A stretch of 64,000 nt of DNA from Lachnospiraceae bacterium (GTDB taxonomy: Bacteria > Bacillota > Clostridia > Lachnospirales > Lachnospiraceae). Shown in pieces: positions 52,757-61,947 of the stretch. Position numbers and translations under genes: made by a program. Position 1 is the stretch's first letter, and the number at the start of each line of letters is the position of its first letter. Location: positions 17,156-81,155 of the forward strand of contig JAFRNR010000036.1 in the NCBI GenBank assembly GCA_017430085.1. Direction: 5' to 3'. Under the pieces are notes generated by a model, which had not been told where the DNA came from, searched no databases, and worked only from the letters and a program-made list of their open reading frames with translations.

Positions 52757-53673
52757 CAGAAATCCCCCCAGAGCCGGACTTCGCGCTCCAGGCGGACGCC
52801 GCTGTTCTCCATCACGCGGCGCGACACCTCCTCGCAGAGCGCGTACACGTCGCGCGCGGTCGCCCGGCCCGTATTGATCACGAACCCGGCATGCTTTTCC
52901 GACACCTGCGCGCCGCCGACCGCAAAGCCCTTGAGCCCCGCGTCCTCGATCAGCTTGCCCGCAAAATACCCCTCCGGGCGCTTGAACGTGCTGCCCGCGC
53001 TGGGATATTCCAGCGGCTGCTTTTCGCGGCGCCGCTCGCCGAGGTCCCTCATCTTCTCTTCGATCGCGTCCTTTTCGCCGGGCACCAGCCGCAGCACCGC
53101 CGACAGGATGATGTCGTCGCTGCCGTCCATCCGGCTGTGCCGGTACCCGAAATCCATCTCCGCGCCGGAGAGTTCTTTTATCTTTCCGTCCGCGTCCATC
53201 AGCCGGACGCTTTCGACGATGTCCTTCATTTCCCCGCCGTACGCGCCGGCGTTCATGGTCAGCGCGCCGCCCAGCGTGCCGGGGATGCCGTGGGCGAATT
53301 CCAGGCCGCTCAGCGACCGTTCCGCCGCGGCTTTGGCCAGGTTGCGGAGCAGGCTGCCGGACAGGGCAAACAGGCCGGTCCCGTCGAAGCGCCAGCCGCA
53401 CAGCGTCGTCATGTCGAAGACCACGCCTTTCACGCCGGTATCGCTCACCAGCAGGTTGGTCCCCTTGCCGAGGATATGGCGCGGCAGTTCATAGGCCCGG
53501 CAGAGTTCCAGGCCGACGGCCAGCGCTTCCTCGCTGTAAGGCCGCACGAAGACCTGCGCATTGCCGCCGATATGAAAACTGGTGTGCTCCCGCATGGGCT
53601 CGCTCAGGACGATCTCCACCTCGTCGGTCGCCACCGTATAATCTTCCGCAAAACTCAGGATGTCTCCCGCCAT
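52756..53673 (-). CDS. murB: UDP-N-acetylenolpyruvoylglucosamine reductase MurB
   Basis: Completes UDP-N-acetylmuramate synthesis in peptidoglycan formation using FAD and NADPH. The 305-residue type II MurB shows MREHTSFHIGGNAQVFVRPY, HILGKGTNLLVSDTGVKGVV, FAHGIPGTLGGALTMNAGAY, MDFGYRHSRM and SAGSTFKRPEGYFAGKLIED (catalytic serine). AGGAGGCGGAG precedes the ATG. It lies 9 bp after hprK, and its stop overlaps whiA. The rapZ and yvcK genes often present in this cluster are absent here. Confidence 0.96.
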   Translation of the reverse strand: MAGDILSFAEDYTVATDEVEIVLSEPMREHTSFHIGGNAQVFVRPYSEEALAVGLELCRAYELPRHILGKGTNLLVSDTGVKGVVFDMTTLCGWRFDGTGLFALSGSLLRNLAKAAAERSLSGLEFAHGIPGTLGGALTMNAGAYGGEMKDIVESVRLMDADGKIKELSGAEMDFGYRHSRMDGSDDIILSAVLRLVPGEKDAIEEKMRDLGERRREKQPLEYPSAGSTFKRPEGYFAGKLIEDAGLKGFAVGGAQVSEKHAGFVINTGRATARDVYALCEEVSRRVMENSGVRLEREVRLWGDF

Positions 53674-53682
53674 CTCCGCCTC

Positions 53683-54618
53683 CTAATTCCGGGCCCGGTC
53701 GCGCGCCATTTTCTCCATGATCCGGCGCTCCAGTTCCTTGCCGGCGTCGTAGCCCATCCGCTTCTGGCGGAAGTTCACGGCCGCGGTCTCCACGATGACG
53801 GCCGTGTTGCGGCCGGGGCTCAGCGGGATCGTATAGCAGGTCAGCCGGTTGCCCAGGTATTCAACGTAGTCTTCCTTCATGTTCAGGCGGGTGAAGGTCT
53901 TGCCCTGGTCCCAGGCCTCCAGGCGGATGGCCATGCTGATGTGCTTTTCGTCCTCCACGCATTCCACGCCGTAGAGGGCCTTGATATCGATGGCGCCGAT
54001 GCCGCGGAGCTCCATCAGGTAGCGCGTCACGTCCGGCGCGCGGCCCACGAGTTCCTGCTCGCTGTAGCGGCGGATCTCGACAACGTCGTCCGCGACCAGG
54101 CGGTGCCCGCGCTTCACGAGCGCCAGTGCGGCCTCGCTTTTGCCGATGCCGGAGTTGCCCAGGATCAGCACGCCCTCGCCGAACACGTCCACCAGGACGC
54201 CGTGGATGGCCACCATCGGCGCCAGCGAGATCTCCAGCTGGCGCAGCAGGCGCGCCTCAAACACGGAAGTCGGCAGCGACGTGCCGAGCAGCGGGATGCG
54301 GCGCTGGAGCGCCATGCTCACCACGTCCTCGCGCGGCTTGTAATCGCGCGTGAAGACCAGGCACGGGATCGGCAGGTTCAGCAGCCGCCCGTACGCGACG
54401 ATCCTCTCCTCCGGCGGGAGCGACTGCACGTACTCGAACTCCACCATGCCCACGATCTGGATGCGCGTGGGGTCAAAATGCTTCATGAACCCCGTCAGCT
54501 GCAGCGCCGGCCGGTTCAGCTCCGGGTTCCGGATCTCAATATCCTTCAGCGGGATCTCCGGCGTCATGTTGACCAGATTCAATCTTTCCGCTAATTCCTG
54601 TAAAGTAATTCCGCTCAT
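53683..54618 (-). CDS. hprK: HPr kinase/phosphorylase
   Basis: Phosphorylates HPr on serine and so controls carbon catabolite repression. The 311-residue protein has an N-terminal DRTGG-like domain and a catalytic domain with Walker A GNSGIGKSEAALALVKRGHR and the K/P-loop signature RGIGAIDIKALYGVECVEDE. Its presence suggests CcpA-type regulation in this organism. The start ATG has only a weak ribosome site. A palindromic repeat element lies just upstream. Confidence 0.95.
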   Translation of the reverse strand: MSGITLQELAERLNLVNMTPEIPLKDIEIRNPELNRPALQLTGFMKHFDPTRIQIVGMVEFEYVQSLPPEERIVAYGRLLNLPIPCLVFTRDYKPREDVVSMALQRRIPLLGTSLPTSVFEARLLRQLEISLAPMVAIHGVLVDVFGEGVLILGNSGIGKSEAALALVKRGHRLVADDVVEIRRYSEQELVGRAPDVTRYLMELRGIGAIDIKALYGVECVEDEKHISMAIRLEAWDQGKTFTRLNMKEDYVEYLGNRLTCYTIPLSPGRNTAVIVETAAVNFRQKRMGYDAGKELERRIMEKMARDRARN

Positions 54619-54719
54619 ACCGTCACCGTCTCAATTGTTGATTTATAGTTGTTTCGCAGATTTATAGTTGTATTGTAGCGATTTTCCGCGTTCCGTGCAA
54701 GGGGAAAAAGCGCCTCTGT

Positions 54720-54785
54720 GTAGGGGCCGATGTTTCATCAGCCCGCCGTCTATGCCAGATGGGCCGTTGGCACAACGGCCCCTAC
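54720..54785. repeat. GTAGGGGCC palindromic element
   Basis: 66 bp bounded by GTAGGGGCC (54720-54728) and GGCCCCTAC (54777-54785), with two internal hairpins: GGGCCGATG-TTT-CATCAGCCC and GGGCCGTTG-GCA-CAACGGCCC. It lies between uvrC and hprK. Related units occur at 43273-43295 and 58493-58604. Confidence 0.8.
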
Positions 54786-54805
54786 GCAAAGGAACCGTCC
54801 CCCTG

Positions 54806-56683
54806 TCAGGTTTCCGGCACCTCGCCGCCGTGGAAGAAGGCATAGACGGCGCGGGCGGAGGGGGCGTTCATGCCGGGGACGGACTTCAGCGTGGCGAAGT
54901 CCGCGTCGCGGATGGCGTCGATGTTGGGGAGGGCGGCCAGCAGGGCGCGGCGGCGGGCGGGGCCGACGCCGGGGATGTCGTCCAGGATCGAGTGGACCTG
55001 GCTCTTGCCGCGCAGGGAGCGGTGGTATTCGATGGCGAAGCGGTGGGTCTCGTCCTGGATGCGGGTGATGAGTTTGAAGACCTCGCTTTTCGTATCGATG
55101 GGCAGTTCCCGGTCCTCGAAATACAGCCCGCGCGTCCGGTGATGGTCGTCCTTGACCATCCCGCACACGGGCACGCGCAGCCCCAGCCGCGTCAGCACGT
55201 CCAGCGCCGCATGTACCTGCCCTTTCCCGCCGTCCATCAGGATCAGGTCCGGGAAGCGCAGGAACGAGTCCGCGGCGTCGTAACCGATGCTCTCGCGCAC
55301 CATGTCCTGCTCCTTCAGCCCGTGCGTGAAGCGTCGGTACAGCACCTCCGTCAGCGACGCCGTGTCGTTGTTGCCTTCCACGAACCGGATGCGGAATTTC
55401 CGGTAATCATTCTTTTTCGGGCGGCCGTCCTCGTAGACCACCATGGAGCCCACGGTGGCAAAGCCGCTGATATGCGAGATGTCGTAGGCCTCGATACGCC
55501 GCAGTTCCGCCATGTCGAGCAGGTCCCGCAGACCGCGCAGGGCGCCGACGCTCCGCTCTTCCTCGCGCTTTGCCTGCGTCTGCAGCCGCTCCAGTTCGCG
55601 CGCCGCGTTCTCCGCCGCCAGGTCCAGCAGGCCGCGTTTTTCGCCCCGCTGCGGGACGCGCACCGCGACTTTCCGGCCCGCGCGGCTGCTCAGGACCGCT
55701 TCCAGCAGTTCACGGTCTTCCGGCTCGGTCTCCACCAGGATTTCCCGCGGCAGGAACGGCGTCCCGCTGTAGAACTGGCGGATCACCTGCGACAGCAGCG
55801 CCGCCGGCTCCTCTTCCGCGGCCTCGATGCGGCTGTGGTCGCGGCCGATCATCCGGCCGTTCCGGATGAAGAAGATCTCCGCGATGCCCTCGCCGTCCTT
55901 CACGGCCAGCGCCAGGATATCGCGGTCCTCGCCGCCGGCCTCCGAGATCTTCTGCTTCTCCGCGAGCACCTTCACGTCCTGCATCAGGTCGCGGTAGCGC
56001 GCGGCCTCTTCAAAATCCAGCCGTTCCGCCGCCTCCTGCATCTTCTCTTTCAGGTAGGCCAGTGCCGGCCGGTAATCGCCTTTCAGGAACCGCCGCGCTT
56101 TCTCCACGTGCTCCGCGTACTCCTCCGGCGTGATCCCGTCCTTCAGGCACGGCGCGGGGCAGCGGCCCATCTGGTACTGCAGGCAGGGGCGTTCCTTCCC
56201 CTGGTCCTCCGGGAGCCGGCGGCTGCAGGTGCGCAGCGTAAAGATCGTTTCCATCAGCCGCACGGCTTCGCGCACCGCGGTCACGTTCGTGAAGGGCCCG
56301 AAATACTCGTTCTTGTCGCGCTTCAGGCGGCGGCTCAGGTACACGCGCGGGTAGGCCTCGGAGGTGAGGCACACGTACGGATAGGTTTTGTCGTCCATCA
56401 GCAGCGTGTTGTACGGCGGGCGGTGCTCCTTGATCAGGTTGCACTCGAGGATCAGCGCCTCGGTCTCCGAACTGACGGTGATGGTCTCGAACCACGCGAT
56501 CTCGCCGATCATCTTGATGATCTGCGGCCCGCGGTTCACGGTCTTCGCAAAGTACGATTTCACGCGGTTCTTCAGGCTGGACGCTTTCCCCACGTAAAGG
56601 ATGCGCCCCTCCTCGTCGTGCATCAGGTACACGCCCGGGGCGTCCGGCAGTTTTTTCAGTTCGTCTTTGATGGAAAAGCTCAT
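54806..56683 (-). CDS. uvrC: Excinuclease ABC subunit C
   Basis: Makes both incisions in nucleotide excision repair with UvrAB. The 625-residue protein has a GIY-YIG domain (about 12-90, PGVYLMHDEEGRILYVGKAS), a UvrB-binding UVR motif (about 205-240), the RNase H-like endonuclease region with YDISHISGFATVGSMVVYED and LILMDGGKGQVHAALDVLTR, and C-terminal helix-hairpin-helix motifs (IPGVGPARRRALLAAL). The ATG at 56683 gives the usual MSFSIKDELKKLPDAPGVY start, and the upstream extension is not needed. Confidence 0.96.
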   Translation of the reverse strand: MSFSIKDELKKLPDAPGVYLMHDEEGRILYVGKASSLKNRVKSYFAKTVNRGPQIIKMIGEIAWFETITVSSETEALILECNLIKEHRPPYNTLLMDDKTYPYVCLTSEAYPRVYLSRRLKRDKNEYFGPFTNVTAVREAVRLMETIFTLRTCSRRLPEDQGKERPCLQYQMGRCPAPCLKDGITPEEYAEHVEKARRFLKGDYRPALAYLKEKMQEAAERLDFEEAARYRDLMQDVKVLAEKQKISEAGGEDRDILALAVKDGEGIAEIFFIRNGRMIGRDHSRIEAAEEEPAALLSQVIRQFYSGTPFLPREILVETEPEDRELLEAVLSSRAGRKVAVRVPQRGEKRGLLDLAAENAARELERLQTQAKREEERSVGALRGLRDLLDMAELRRIEAYDISHISGFATVGSMVVYEDGRPKKNDYRKFRIRFVEGNNDTASLTEVLYRRFTHGLKEQDMVRESIGYDAADSFLRFPDLILMDGGKGQVHAALDVLTRLGLRVPVCGMVKDDHHRTRGLYFEDRELPIDTKSEVFKLITRIQDETHRFAIEYHRSLRGKSQVHSILDDIPGVGPARRRALLAALPNIDAIRDADFATLKSVPGMNAPSARAVYAFFHGGEVPET

Positions 56684-56745
56684 AAAAGGATCATAGCATA
56701 TTTTTGTGGTTTTTTCCAAAGAAATATGATAGAGTGAAAAACGGT

Positions 56746-58491
56746 ATGAAACTGATACTGTCTTATTTGGGTAAGTTGAAAGGCAGGCTGGCCGCGGCAA
56801 TGACGCTGAAATTCCTCGCGGCCATGTTTGAGTTGCTCCTGCCCCGCATCCTGACCCATATCATCGACGAGATCGTGCCCACCGGGCTGATCCGTTCGGT
56901 CGTCCTCTGGGGCCTCGCGATGATCCTCGTCGCGGCCCTGACCGCCGCCCTCAACATCCTGGCCAACCGCGCCGCCGTGCGCAACGCCAAGGAAGTGGCG
57001 TTCGCGGTCCGCCAGGACCTGTTCGAAAAGACGGCCCGCCTCTCCGGCACACGCTTCGACCTCTTCACCCTTCCGTCCCTCACCAGCCGCATGACCAGCG
57101 ACAGCTACAATATCCAGCAGTTCGCCCAGACTCTGCAGGCGATGTGCGTGCGCGCGCCGTTCCTGATGCTGGGCGGCATCCTGATGATGTTCAGCATGGA
57201 CGTCGTGCTGGCCTCCATCCTGGTCGCCATCATCATCCCGCTGGGCCTCTTCATCTTCTTCGTCTCCCGCAAGGGCATCCCGCTGTTCAATATCGTGCAG
57301 GAAAAACTGGATACCGTCGTCCGCATCATGCGCGAAAACATCACCGGCATCCGCGTGGTGAAAGCGCTGTCCAAGAAGGATTACGAGCAGCGGCGCTTTG
57401 AAAAAGCCAACGAGGAGATGTACCGCAGCAACACCCGCGCCTCCACCGTCATGGCGCTGCCCGGCCCGGTGATGAACCTCTGCCTGAACGCGGGCCTGGC
57501 GCTGGTGGTGTACGTGGGCGCCTCGCGCGTCAATGCCGGCGCGATGAAGCCCGGCGTCATCCTCGGGAGCCTGACCTATTTCAACACGATCCTGATGAGC
57601 GTGATGGCGCTCAACCGGATCTTCATCATGCTGAGCAAGGCGTCCGCCTCCGCCAACCGCATCGCGGACGTGCTGGCCGCGCCCGAGGACCAGCCCGTGC
57701 TGGCCCCGGAGGAATGCCTGCAGCCGGGCGGCGATGAGCTCATCCGCATGGAGAACGTGCGCTTCCGCTATCAGGAGGCCGAAGAGGCGATCCGCGACGG
57801 CGAGCAGGCGCCGGCCCTGGACGGGATCAGCTTCGCCGTAAAGGAAGGCGAGAGCCTGGGCATCATCGGTCCCACCGGCGCCGGCAAATCCACGGTCCTG
57901 CAGCTGCTGATGCGCTTCTATGACGTGAAGGACGGCGGCGTGTTCATCGGCGGCCGCGACGTGCGCGGCTACGAGCCGGACGAGCTGCGCAGCCAGTTCG
58001 GCGTGGTCTTCCAGAACGACATGGTCTTCAACGACACGCTGTTCAACAACGTGGACTTCGGCCGCGGCCTCACCACGGAGCAGGTCGACGCGGCGGTGCA
58101 GGACGCGATGGCCGCGAATTTCGTATACGGCCTGAAGGGCGGCCTGGATTTCGTCGCGGACATCAAGGGCGCGAACCTGTCCGGCGGGCAGAAGCAGCGC
58201 CTCCTGATCGCGCGCAGCCTGGCCGCGCGCCCCCGCATCCTGATCCTGGACGACTCCTCGTCCGCCCTCGACTACCGCACGGACGCCGCGCTCCGCAAGA
58301 CCCTGTCCGAGCGCTACCGGGACTCCACCCTCATCATGATCGCCCAGCGCGTCAGCTCCATCCGCCACCTCACCAACATTCTCGTCCTCAAGGACGGCGC
58401 CTGCATCGGCTACGGCCCCCACGACGAGCTCATGAAGACCTGCGATTACTACCGCGACATCTGCACCGCCCAGATGGGCGCCCTGGAATGA
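56746..58491 (+). CDS. ABC exporter subunit with degenerate ATP site
   Basis: The 581-residue half-transporter has six helices (about 15-310) and an ATPase with Walker A GPTGAGKST, signature LSGGQKQR and Walker B LILDDSSSALD. Asp replaces the catalytic Glu after Walker B (LDD instead of LDE), as in BmrC/TM287 subunits of heterodimeric exporters. The partner is the next gene. A start at 56746 gives MKLILSYLGKLKGRL. The substrate is unknown; drugs or lipids are common. Confidence 0.9.
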   Translation: MKLILSYLGKLKGRLAAAMTLKFLAAMFELLLPRILTHIIDEIVPTGLIRSVVLWGLAMILVAALTAALNILANRAAVRNAKEVAFAVRQDLFEKTARLSGTRFDLFTLPSLTSRMTSDSYNIQQFAQTLQAMCVRAPFLMLGGILMMFSMDVVLASILVAIIIPLGLFIFFVSRKGIPLFNIVQEKLDTVVRIMRENITGIRVVKALSKKDYEQRRFEKANEEMYRSNTRASTVMALPGPVMNLCLNAGLALVVYVGASRVNAGAMKPGVILGSLTYFNTILMSVMALNRIFIMLSKASASANRIADVLAAPEDQPVLAPEECLQPGGDELIRMENVRFRYQEAEEAIRDGEQAPALDGISFAVKEGESLGIIGPTGAGKSTVLQLLMRFYDVKDGGVFIGGRDVRGYEPDELRSQFGVVFQNDMVFNDTLFNNVDFGRGLTTEQVDAAVQDAMAANFVYGLKGGLDFVADIKGANLSGGQKQRLLIARSLAARPRILILDDSSSALDYRTDAALRKTLSERYRDSTLIMIAQRVSSIRHLTNILVLKDGACIGYGPHDELMKTCDYYRDICTAQMGALE

Positions 58492-58492
58492 C

Positions 58493-58604
58493 GGGCCGAT
58501 GACACATCGGCCCCTACATGACAGAACCGCCCATCCCGTACAAACCGATGTGCCACCGGCCTGCAACCACGCCATAATCGTAGGGGCCGATGTGTCATCG
58601 GCCC
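58493..58604. repeat. 112-bp inverted-repeat element between exporter genes
   Basis: 58493-58517 and 58580-58604 are perfect 25-bp inverted repeats, with GTAGGGGCC at the inner edges and GGGCCGATG hairpins inside each arm. They flank about 62 bp without coding potential. The unit sits between two genes that must be coexpressed and follows the first stop codon by 1 bp. It resembles a MITE- or REP-like element. Confidence 0.82.
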
Positions 58605-58640
58605 GCAAAACAAGGACATTGTAAGGAGAAAACACCGCTC

Positions 58641-60422
58641 ATGCCCCCCGGAGGACAGCCCAGAAACGGGAAGCTGGAAAAGCCCAAGGACGTCAGGAAC
58701 GCCTTAAAGCGCATCCTCTCTTATCTGCTGCGCTATAAATGGTTCCTGGCCGTCCTCGTCGTCCTGACGCTGCTCTCCAACCTGGGCAACCTGATGGGGC
58801 CGCGCCTGGCGGGCAAGGCCATCCACGAGGCGGAGGCCGGCATCGGGCAGATCAATTTCGAGCGCGTGGGGCACTACGCCCTTGCGATGCTGCTCGTCTA
58901 CGCGGCCAGCGGTTTGATCTCGCTGACCGTCAACATCTCCATGATGCGCATCAGCCGCCGCGTGGCCTACGACATGCGCAAGGATGTGTTCCAGAAACTC
59001 CTCTCCCTCCCGGTCTCCTACTTCGACCGCAACATGGCCGGCGACATCATCAGCCGCGTCTCCTACGACATCGACGTGCTCAGCACCTCGCTGGCCACGG
59101 ACCTGGTGCAGATCCTGACCAGTGTCGTGACCGTCGTCGGCTCGCTGTACATGATGATCCGCCTGTCGGCCTGGCTGTCGCTCACCACGCTGGTCACGAT
59201 CCCGCTGGCCTTCATCATCACCCGCACGCGCGGCCGCATCTCCCGCCCGCTGTTCGCGAAGCGCAGCGCCGCGTACGGCAAGATGAACGGCTTCGTGGAG
59301 GAAAAATTCAGCGGCCAGAAGACCATCCTGGCCTACGCGTATGAGGACGGCGTATGCGAGGACTTCCGCCACATCAACCAGGAGGCGGCGGACGCCTACT
59401 GCAACGCGCAGTCCGTGGCCATGACCGCCGGCCCGCTGGTGGGCTTCGTGAACAACCTCGGGCTCGCGCTGGTGAGCCTGTTCGGCGGCATTCTGTACGT
59501 GAAGGGGGTCGTGAACCTGGAGGTGATCTCCTCGTACGTGCTGTACTCGCGCAAATTCTCGGGGCCCATCAACGAGATCGCGAATATTTTCAACGAGATC
59601 ATGTCCGCGCTGGCCGCTTCCGAGCGCGTGTTCCGCTTCCTGGACGAGGAGGAGGAGCCCGCGGACCTGGCGGACGCGGAGCCGCTCACGGACGTGCAGG
59701 GACACGTTGAATGCCGGGACGTAAACTTCAGTTACGTGACCGGCAAGCCCGTTCTGAAGCGGTTCAACCTGGACGCGCCGGCCGGGAAGACCATTGCGAT
59801 CGTGGGCCACACCGGCGCCGGGAAAACCACGATCATCAACCTGCTGATGCGCTTTTATGACGTGGACAACGGCGCCATTTACATCGACGGCCGCGAGATC
59901 CGCCGCATCACGCGCGATTCGCTGCGCCGCAGCTTCGCGATGGTGCTGCAGGACACCTGGCTGTTCCACGGCACGATCTTCGAAAACATCGCCTACGGCA
60001 AGGAAGGCGCGACGCGCGAAGAGGTGATCGCCGCCGCCAAAGCCGCGCGCATCCATAACACCATCATGCAGCTGCCGCAGGGCTACGACACGGTCATCAC
60101 CGAGGACGGCGGCAACATCTCCAAGGGCCAGAAGCAGCTGCTCACCATCGCCCGCGCCATGCTGTACGACGCGCGCATGCTGATTCTGGACGAAGCCACC
60201 TCCAACGTGGACACGGAGACCGAGCGGGAGGTCCAGACGGCCATGCGCCGCCTGATGGCGGGGAAGACGTCGTTCGTCATCGCGCACCGCCTGAGCACCA
60301 TCGAGAAGGCCGATAAGATCCTGGTCGTGGAGAACGGCGACGTCATCGAGGAGGGCCGGCACGCCGATCTGATGCGCGCCAAAGGGGCCTATTACCGCCT
60401 CTACGCCGCCCAGTTCGAGTAA
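58641..60422 (+). CDS. ABC exporter subunit with canonical Walker B
   Basis: The 593-residue partner has six helices and an ATPase with Walker A GHTGAGKTT and Walker B MLILDEATSNVDTE, which keeps the catalytic Glu. Its signature is ISKGQKQL rather than LSGGQ. The combination of intact Walker B here and intact signature in the first subunit leaves one functional ATP site, as in BmrCD. AAGGAG lies 12 nt before the ATG. Confidence 0.9.
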   Translation: MPPGGQPRNGKLEKPKDVRNALKRILSYLLRYKWFLAVLVVLTLLSNLGNLMGPRLAGKAIHEAEAGIGQINFERVGHYALAMLLVYAASGLISLTVNISMMRISRRVAYDMRKDVFQKLLSLPVSYFDRNMAGDIISRVSYDIDVLSTSLATDLVQILTSVVTVVGSLYMMIRLSAWLSLTTLVTIPLAFIITRTRGRISRPLFAKRSAAYGKMNGFVEEKFSGQKTILAYAYEDGVCEDFRHINQEAADAYCNAQSVAMTAGPLVGFVNNLGLALVSLFGGILYVKGVVNLEVISSYVLYSRKFSGPINEIANIFNEIMSALAASERVFRFLDEEEEPADLADAEPLTDVQGHVECRDVNFSYVTGKPVLKRFNLDAPAGKTIAIVGHTGAGKTTIINLLMRFYDVDNGAIYIDGREIRRITRDSLRRSFAMVLQDTWLFHGTIFENIAYGKEGATREEVIAAAKAARIHNTIMQLPQGYDTVITEDGGNISKGQKQLLTIARAMLYDARMLILDEATSNVDTETEREVQTAMRRLMAGKTSFVIAHRLSTIEKADKILVVENGDVIEEGRHADLMRAKGAYYRLYAAQFE

Positions 60423-60425
60423 ACT

Positions 60426-60454
60426 TGCACTTTTTTGCAACTTGTTGTATAATA
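60426..60454 (+). promoter_or_regulatory. Promoter of the YkuD-like gene
   Basis: TTGCAC (60426-60431), 17 bp, TATAAT (60449-60454). Confidence 0.75.
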
Positions 60455-60513
60455 ATAAAACCGTTTTGATCAAGCACCCAAAACCATTGGATCAAGCATT
60501 AAAAGGAAGCATT

Positions 60514-61947
60514 ATGGAAGACCTGAATCTTACCCCGGAACAGGAATACCGGAACACCGAAGCGGACCCGGAAACGCCGCAGGCTGCCCCGGAAACGGCG
60601 GCGCCGCAGGCTGCCCCGGAAACGGCGGCACCGCAGGCTGCCCCGGAACCGGAAGAAGCGCCGGCCGCAGCCGAAGAAGCGGACGTGCCGGCGGAACCGG
60701 AAGACGTCCCGGAAGACGAAAACAGCGGCTCCGGACCGGAAGAAGAACTCTCCTCTCCCATCCGTCCGAAGAACACCAAACAGAACATCCTGATTTTTGC
60801 AGGAACGCTTTTGGTGATCTTTCTGGTATATCTTTCCACTTCGCTGATCTATAAGATCTCCCGCGGCGAGACCTGGAACCCCTTCTCGTTCCTGACCCGC
60901 TCCGCTACCGAGGCCCAGCTGCCCACGGTCCCCACCGTGCCCGTAAACGTGGTGACCTCCACGCCGCCCAAGACCCCCAATGATCCCACGCTCCCCGTCC
61001 TGACCACCACCGCGCTCGACACAGCCGAAACCTCTGCTCCCCCGGATGATTCCAAGGAGCCCCTGACCACCGAAGCGAACTCCGGCGAAAGCTCCGACGC
61101 GACCGAAGAGACGGAAGTCACGGATGTCACGGAGGAGTCCACCGAAGAGCCGACAGAAGAAACCACCACCGAAGAAGAAACGACGGAAGAACCTACTACG
61201 GAAGAAACCACCACCGAGGAGCCCACTACCGAGGAACCTACTACGGAAGAGCCTACCACGGAGGAGCCCACCACGGAGGAGCCCACCACCGAAGAACCCA
61301 CCACCGAAGAGACCTATGACTTCACCCTGCTGGCCGACCATCTGCGCGCTGCCGGCATGGAAGAGTCCGATCTGACCGGGACGCAGCTAATCATCGCGCA
61401 GGGCAGCTTCGGCGGCGACTGCGTGCTGTATTTCTTTGAAAAAACGGGAGATGAATGGTCCCTCACGCAGGCCGTCCCCGGCGCCAAGGCCTCGATCAGC
61501 TTCTCCGGCGTCAGCACCTCCCGGCCCGCCGGCAGCACCAATACGCCCGCCGGCTATTACGCGATCGGCCCGGCTTACGGCCAGGACCCGTCCGCCTTCA
61601 CAGCCATCCCTTACCAGCAGATCCAGGAAGGCGACCAGTGGGTGACCGACCCCGATTCCGCCTACTATAACCAGCTGGCCGGCGCGGACGTGAAGAAGGA
61701 CTGGAAGACCTCGATGGATCTGAGCGTCATGAAAGACGCGTTCAAATACGCCCTGCTCATCCAGTACAACACCGCTCCCGTCGATCCCGCGCTGGGCACC
61801 GCCATCTTCCTGAACGTGCAGACGGACCAGGAGTCCACCGGCTCCATCGGCACCCGGGAATCCACGCTTTTCGCGCTGCTGCAGTGGCTGACGCCGGAAG
61901 GCGACCCGCACATCCTGATCTATCCTTATGAAGCCTTTTCGGAGTAA
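60514..61947 (+). CDS. Membrane-anchored YkuD-like protein with substituted catalytic residues
   Basis: The 477-residue protein has a cytoplasmic Pro/Ala/Glu-rich repeat segment (about 18-60), one helix (about 88-108), a Thr-rich wall-spanning stalk with eight TTEEP-type pentapeptides and a C-terminal L,D-transpeptidase (YkuD)-like domain (about 295-477). The latter has TNTPAGYYAIGPAYGQDPSA, DSAYYNQLAGADVKKDWKTS and YALLIQYNTAPVDP. The usual HV...G-C motif reads FLNVQTDQESTGSIG: His is Asn434 and the nucleophilic Cys is Ser444. It is probably not a transpeptidase; peptidoglycan binding is a possible remaining role. AAGGAAGCATT precedes the ATG. Confidence 0.82.
   Translation: MEDLNLTPEQEYRNTEADPETPQAAPETAAPQAAPETAAPQAAPEPEEAPAAAEEADVPAEPEDVPEDENSGSGPEEELSSPIRPKNTKQNILIFAGTLLVIFLVYLSTSLIYKISRGETWNPFSFLTRSATEAQLPTVPTVPVNVVTSTPPKTPNDPTLPVLTTTALDTAETSAPPDDSKEPLTTEANSGESSDATEETEVTDVTEESTEEPTEETTTEEETTEEPTTEETTTEEPTTEEPTTEEPTTEEPTTEEPTTEEPTTEETYDFTLLADHLRAAGMEESDLTGTQLIIAQGSFGGDCVLYFFEKTGDEWSLTQAVPGAKASISFSGVSTSRPAGSTNTPAGYYAIGPAYGQDPSAFTAIPYQQIQEGDQWVTDPDSAYYNQLAGADVKKDWKTSMDLSVMKDAFKYALLIQYNTAPVDPALGTAIFLNVQTDQESTGSIGTRESTLFALLQWLTPEGDPHILIYPYEAFSE
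61186..61305 (+). repeat. Eight 15-bp coding tandem repeats
   Basis: Eight in-frame units of the GAAGAACCTACTACG type encode EEPTT or EETTT pentapeptides in the stalk of the YkuD-like protein. Synonymous differences between units show that the amino-acid pattern, not the DNA, is preserved. Confidence 0.88.

Noticed and set aside
61186..61305. CRISPR-like regular repeats
   Set aside because: The 15-bp units are contiguous, in frame and encode a Thr/Glu stalk. There are no spacers.
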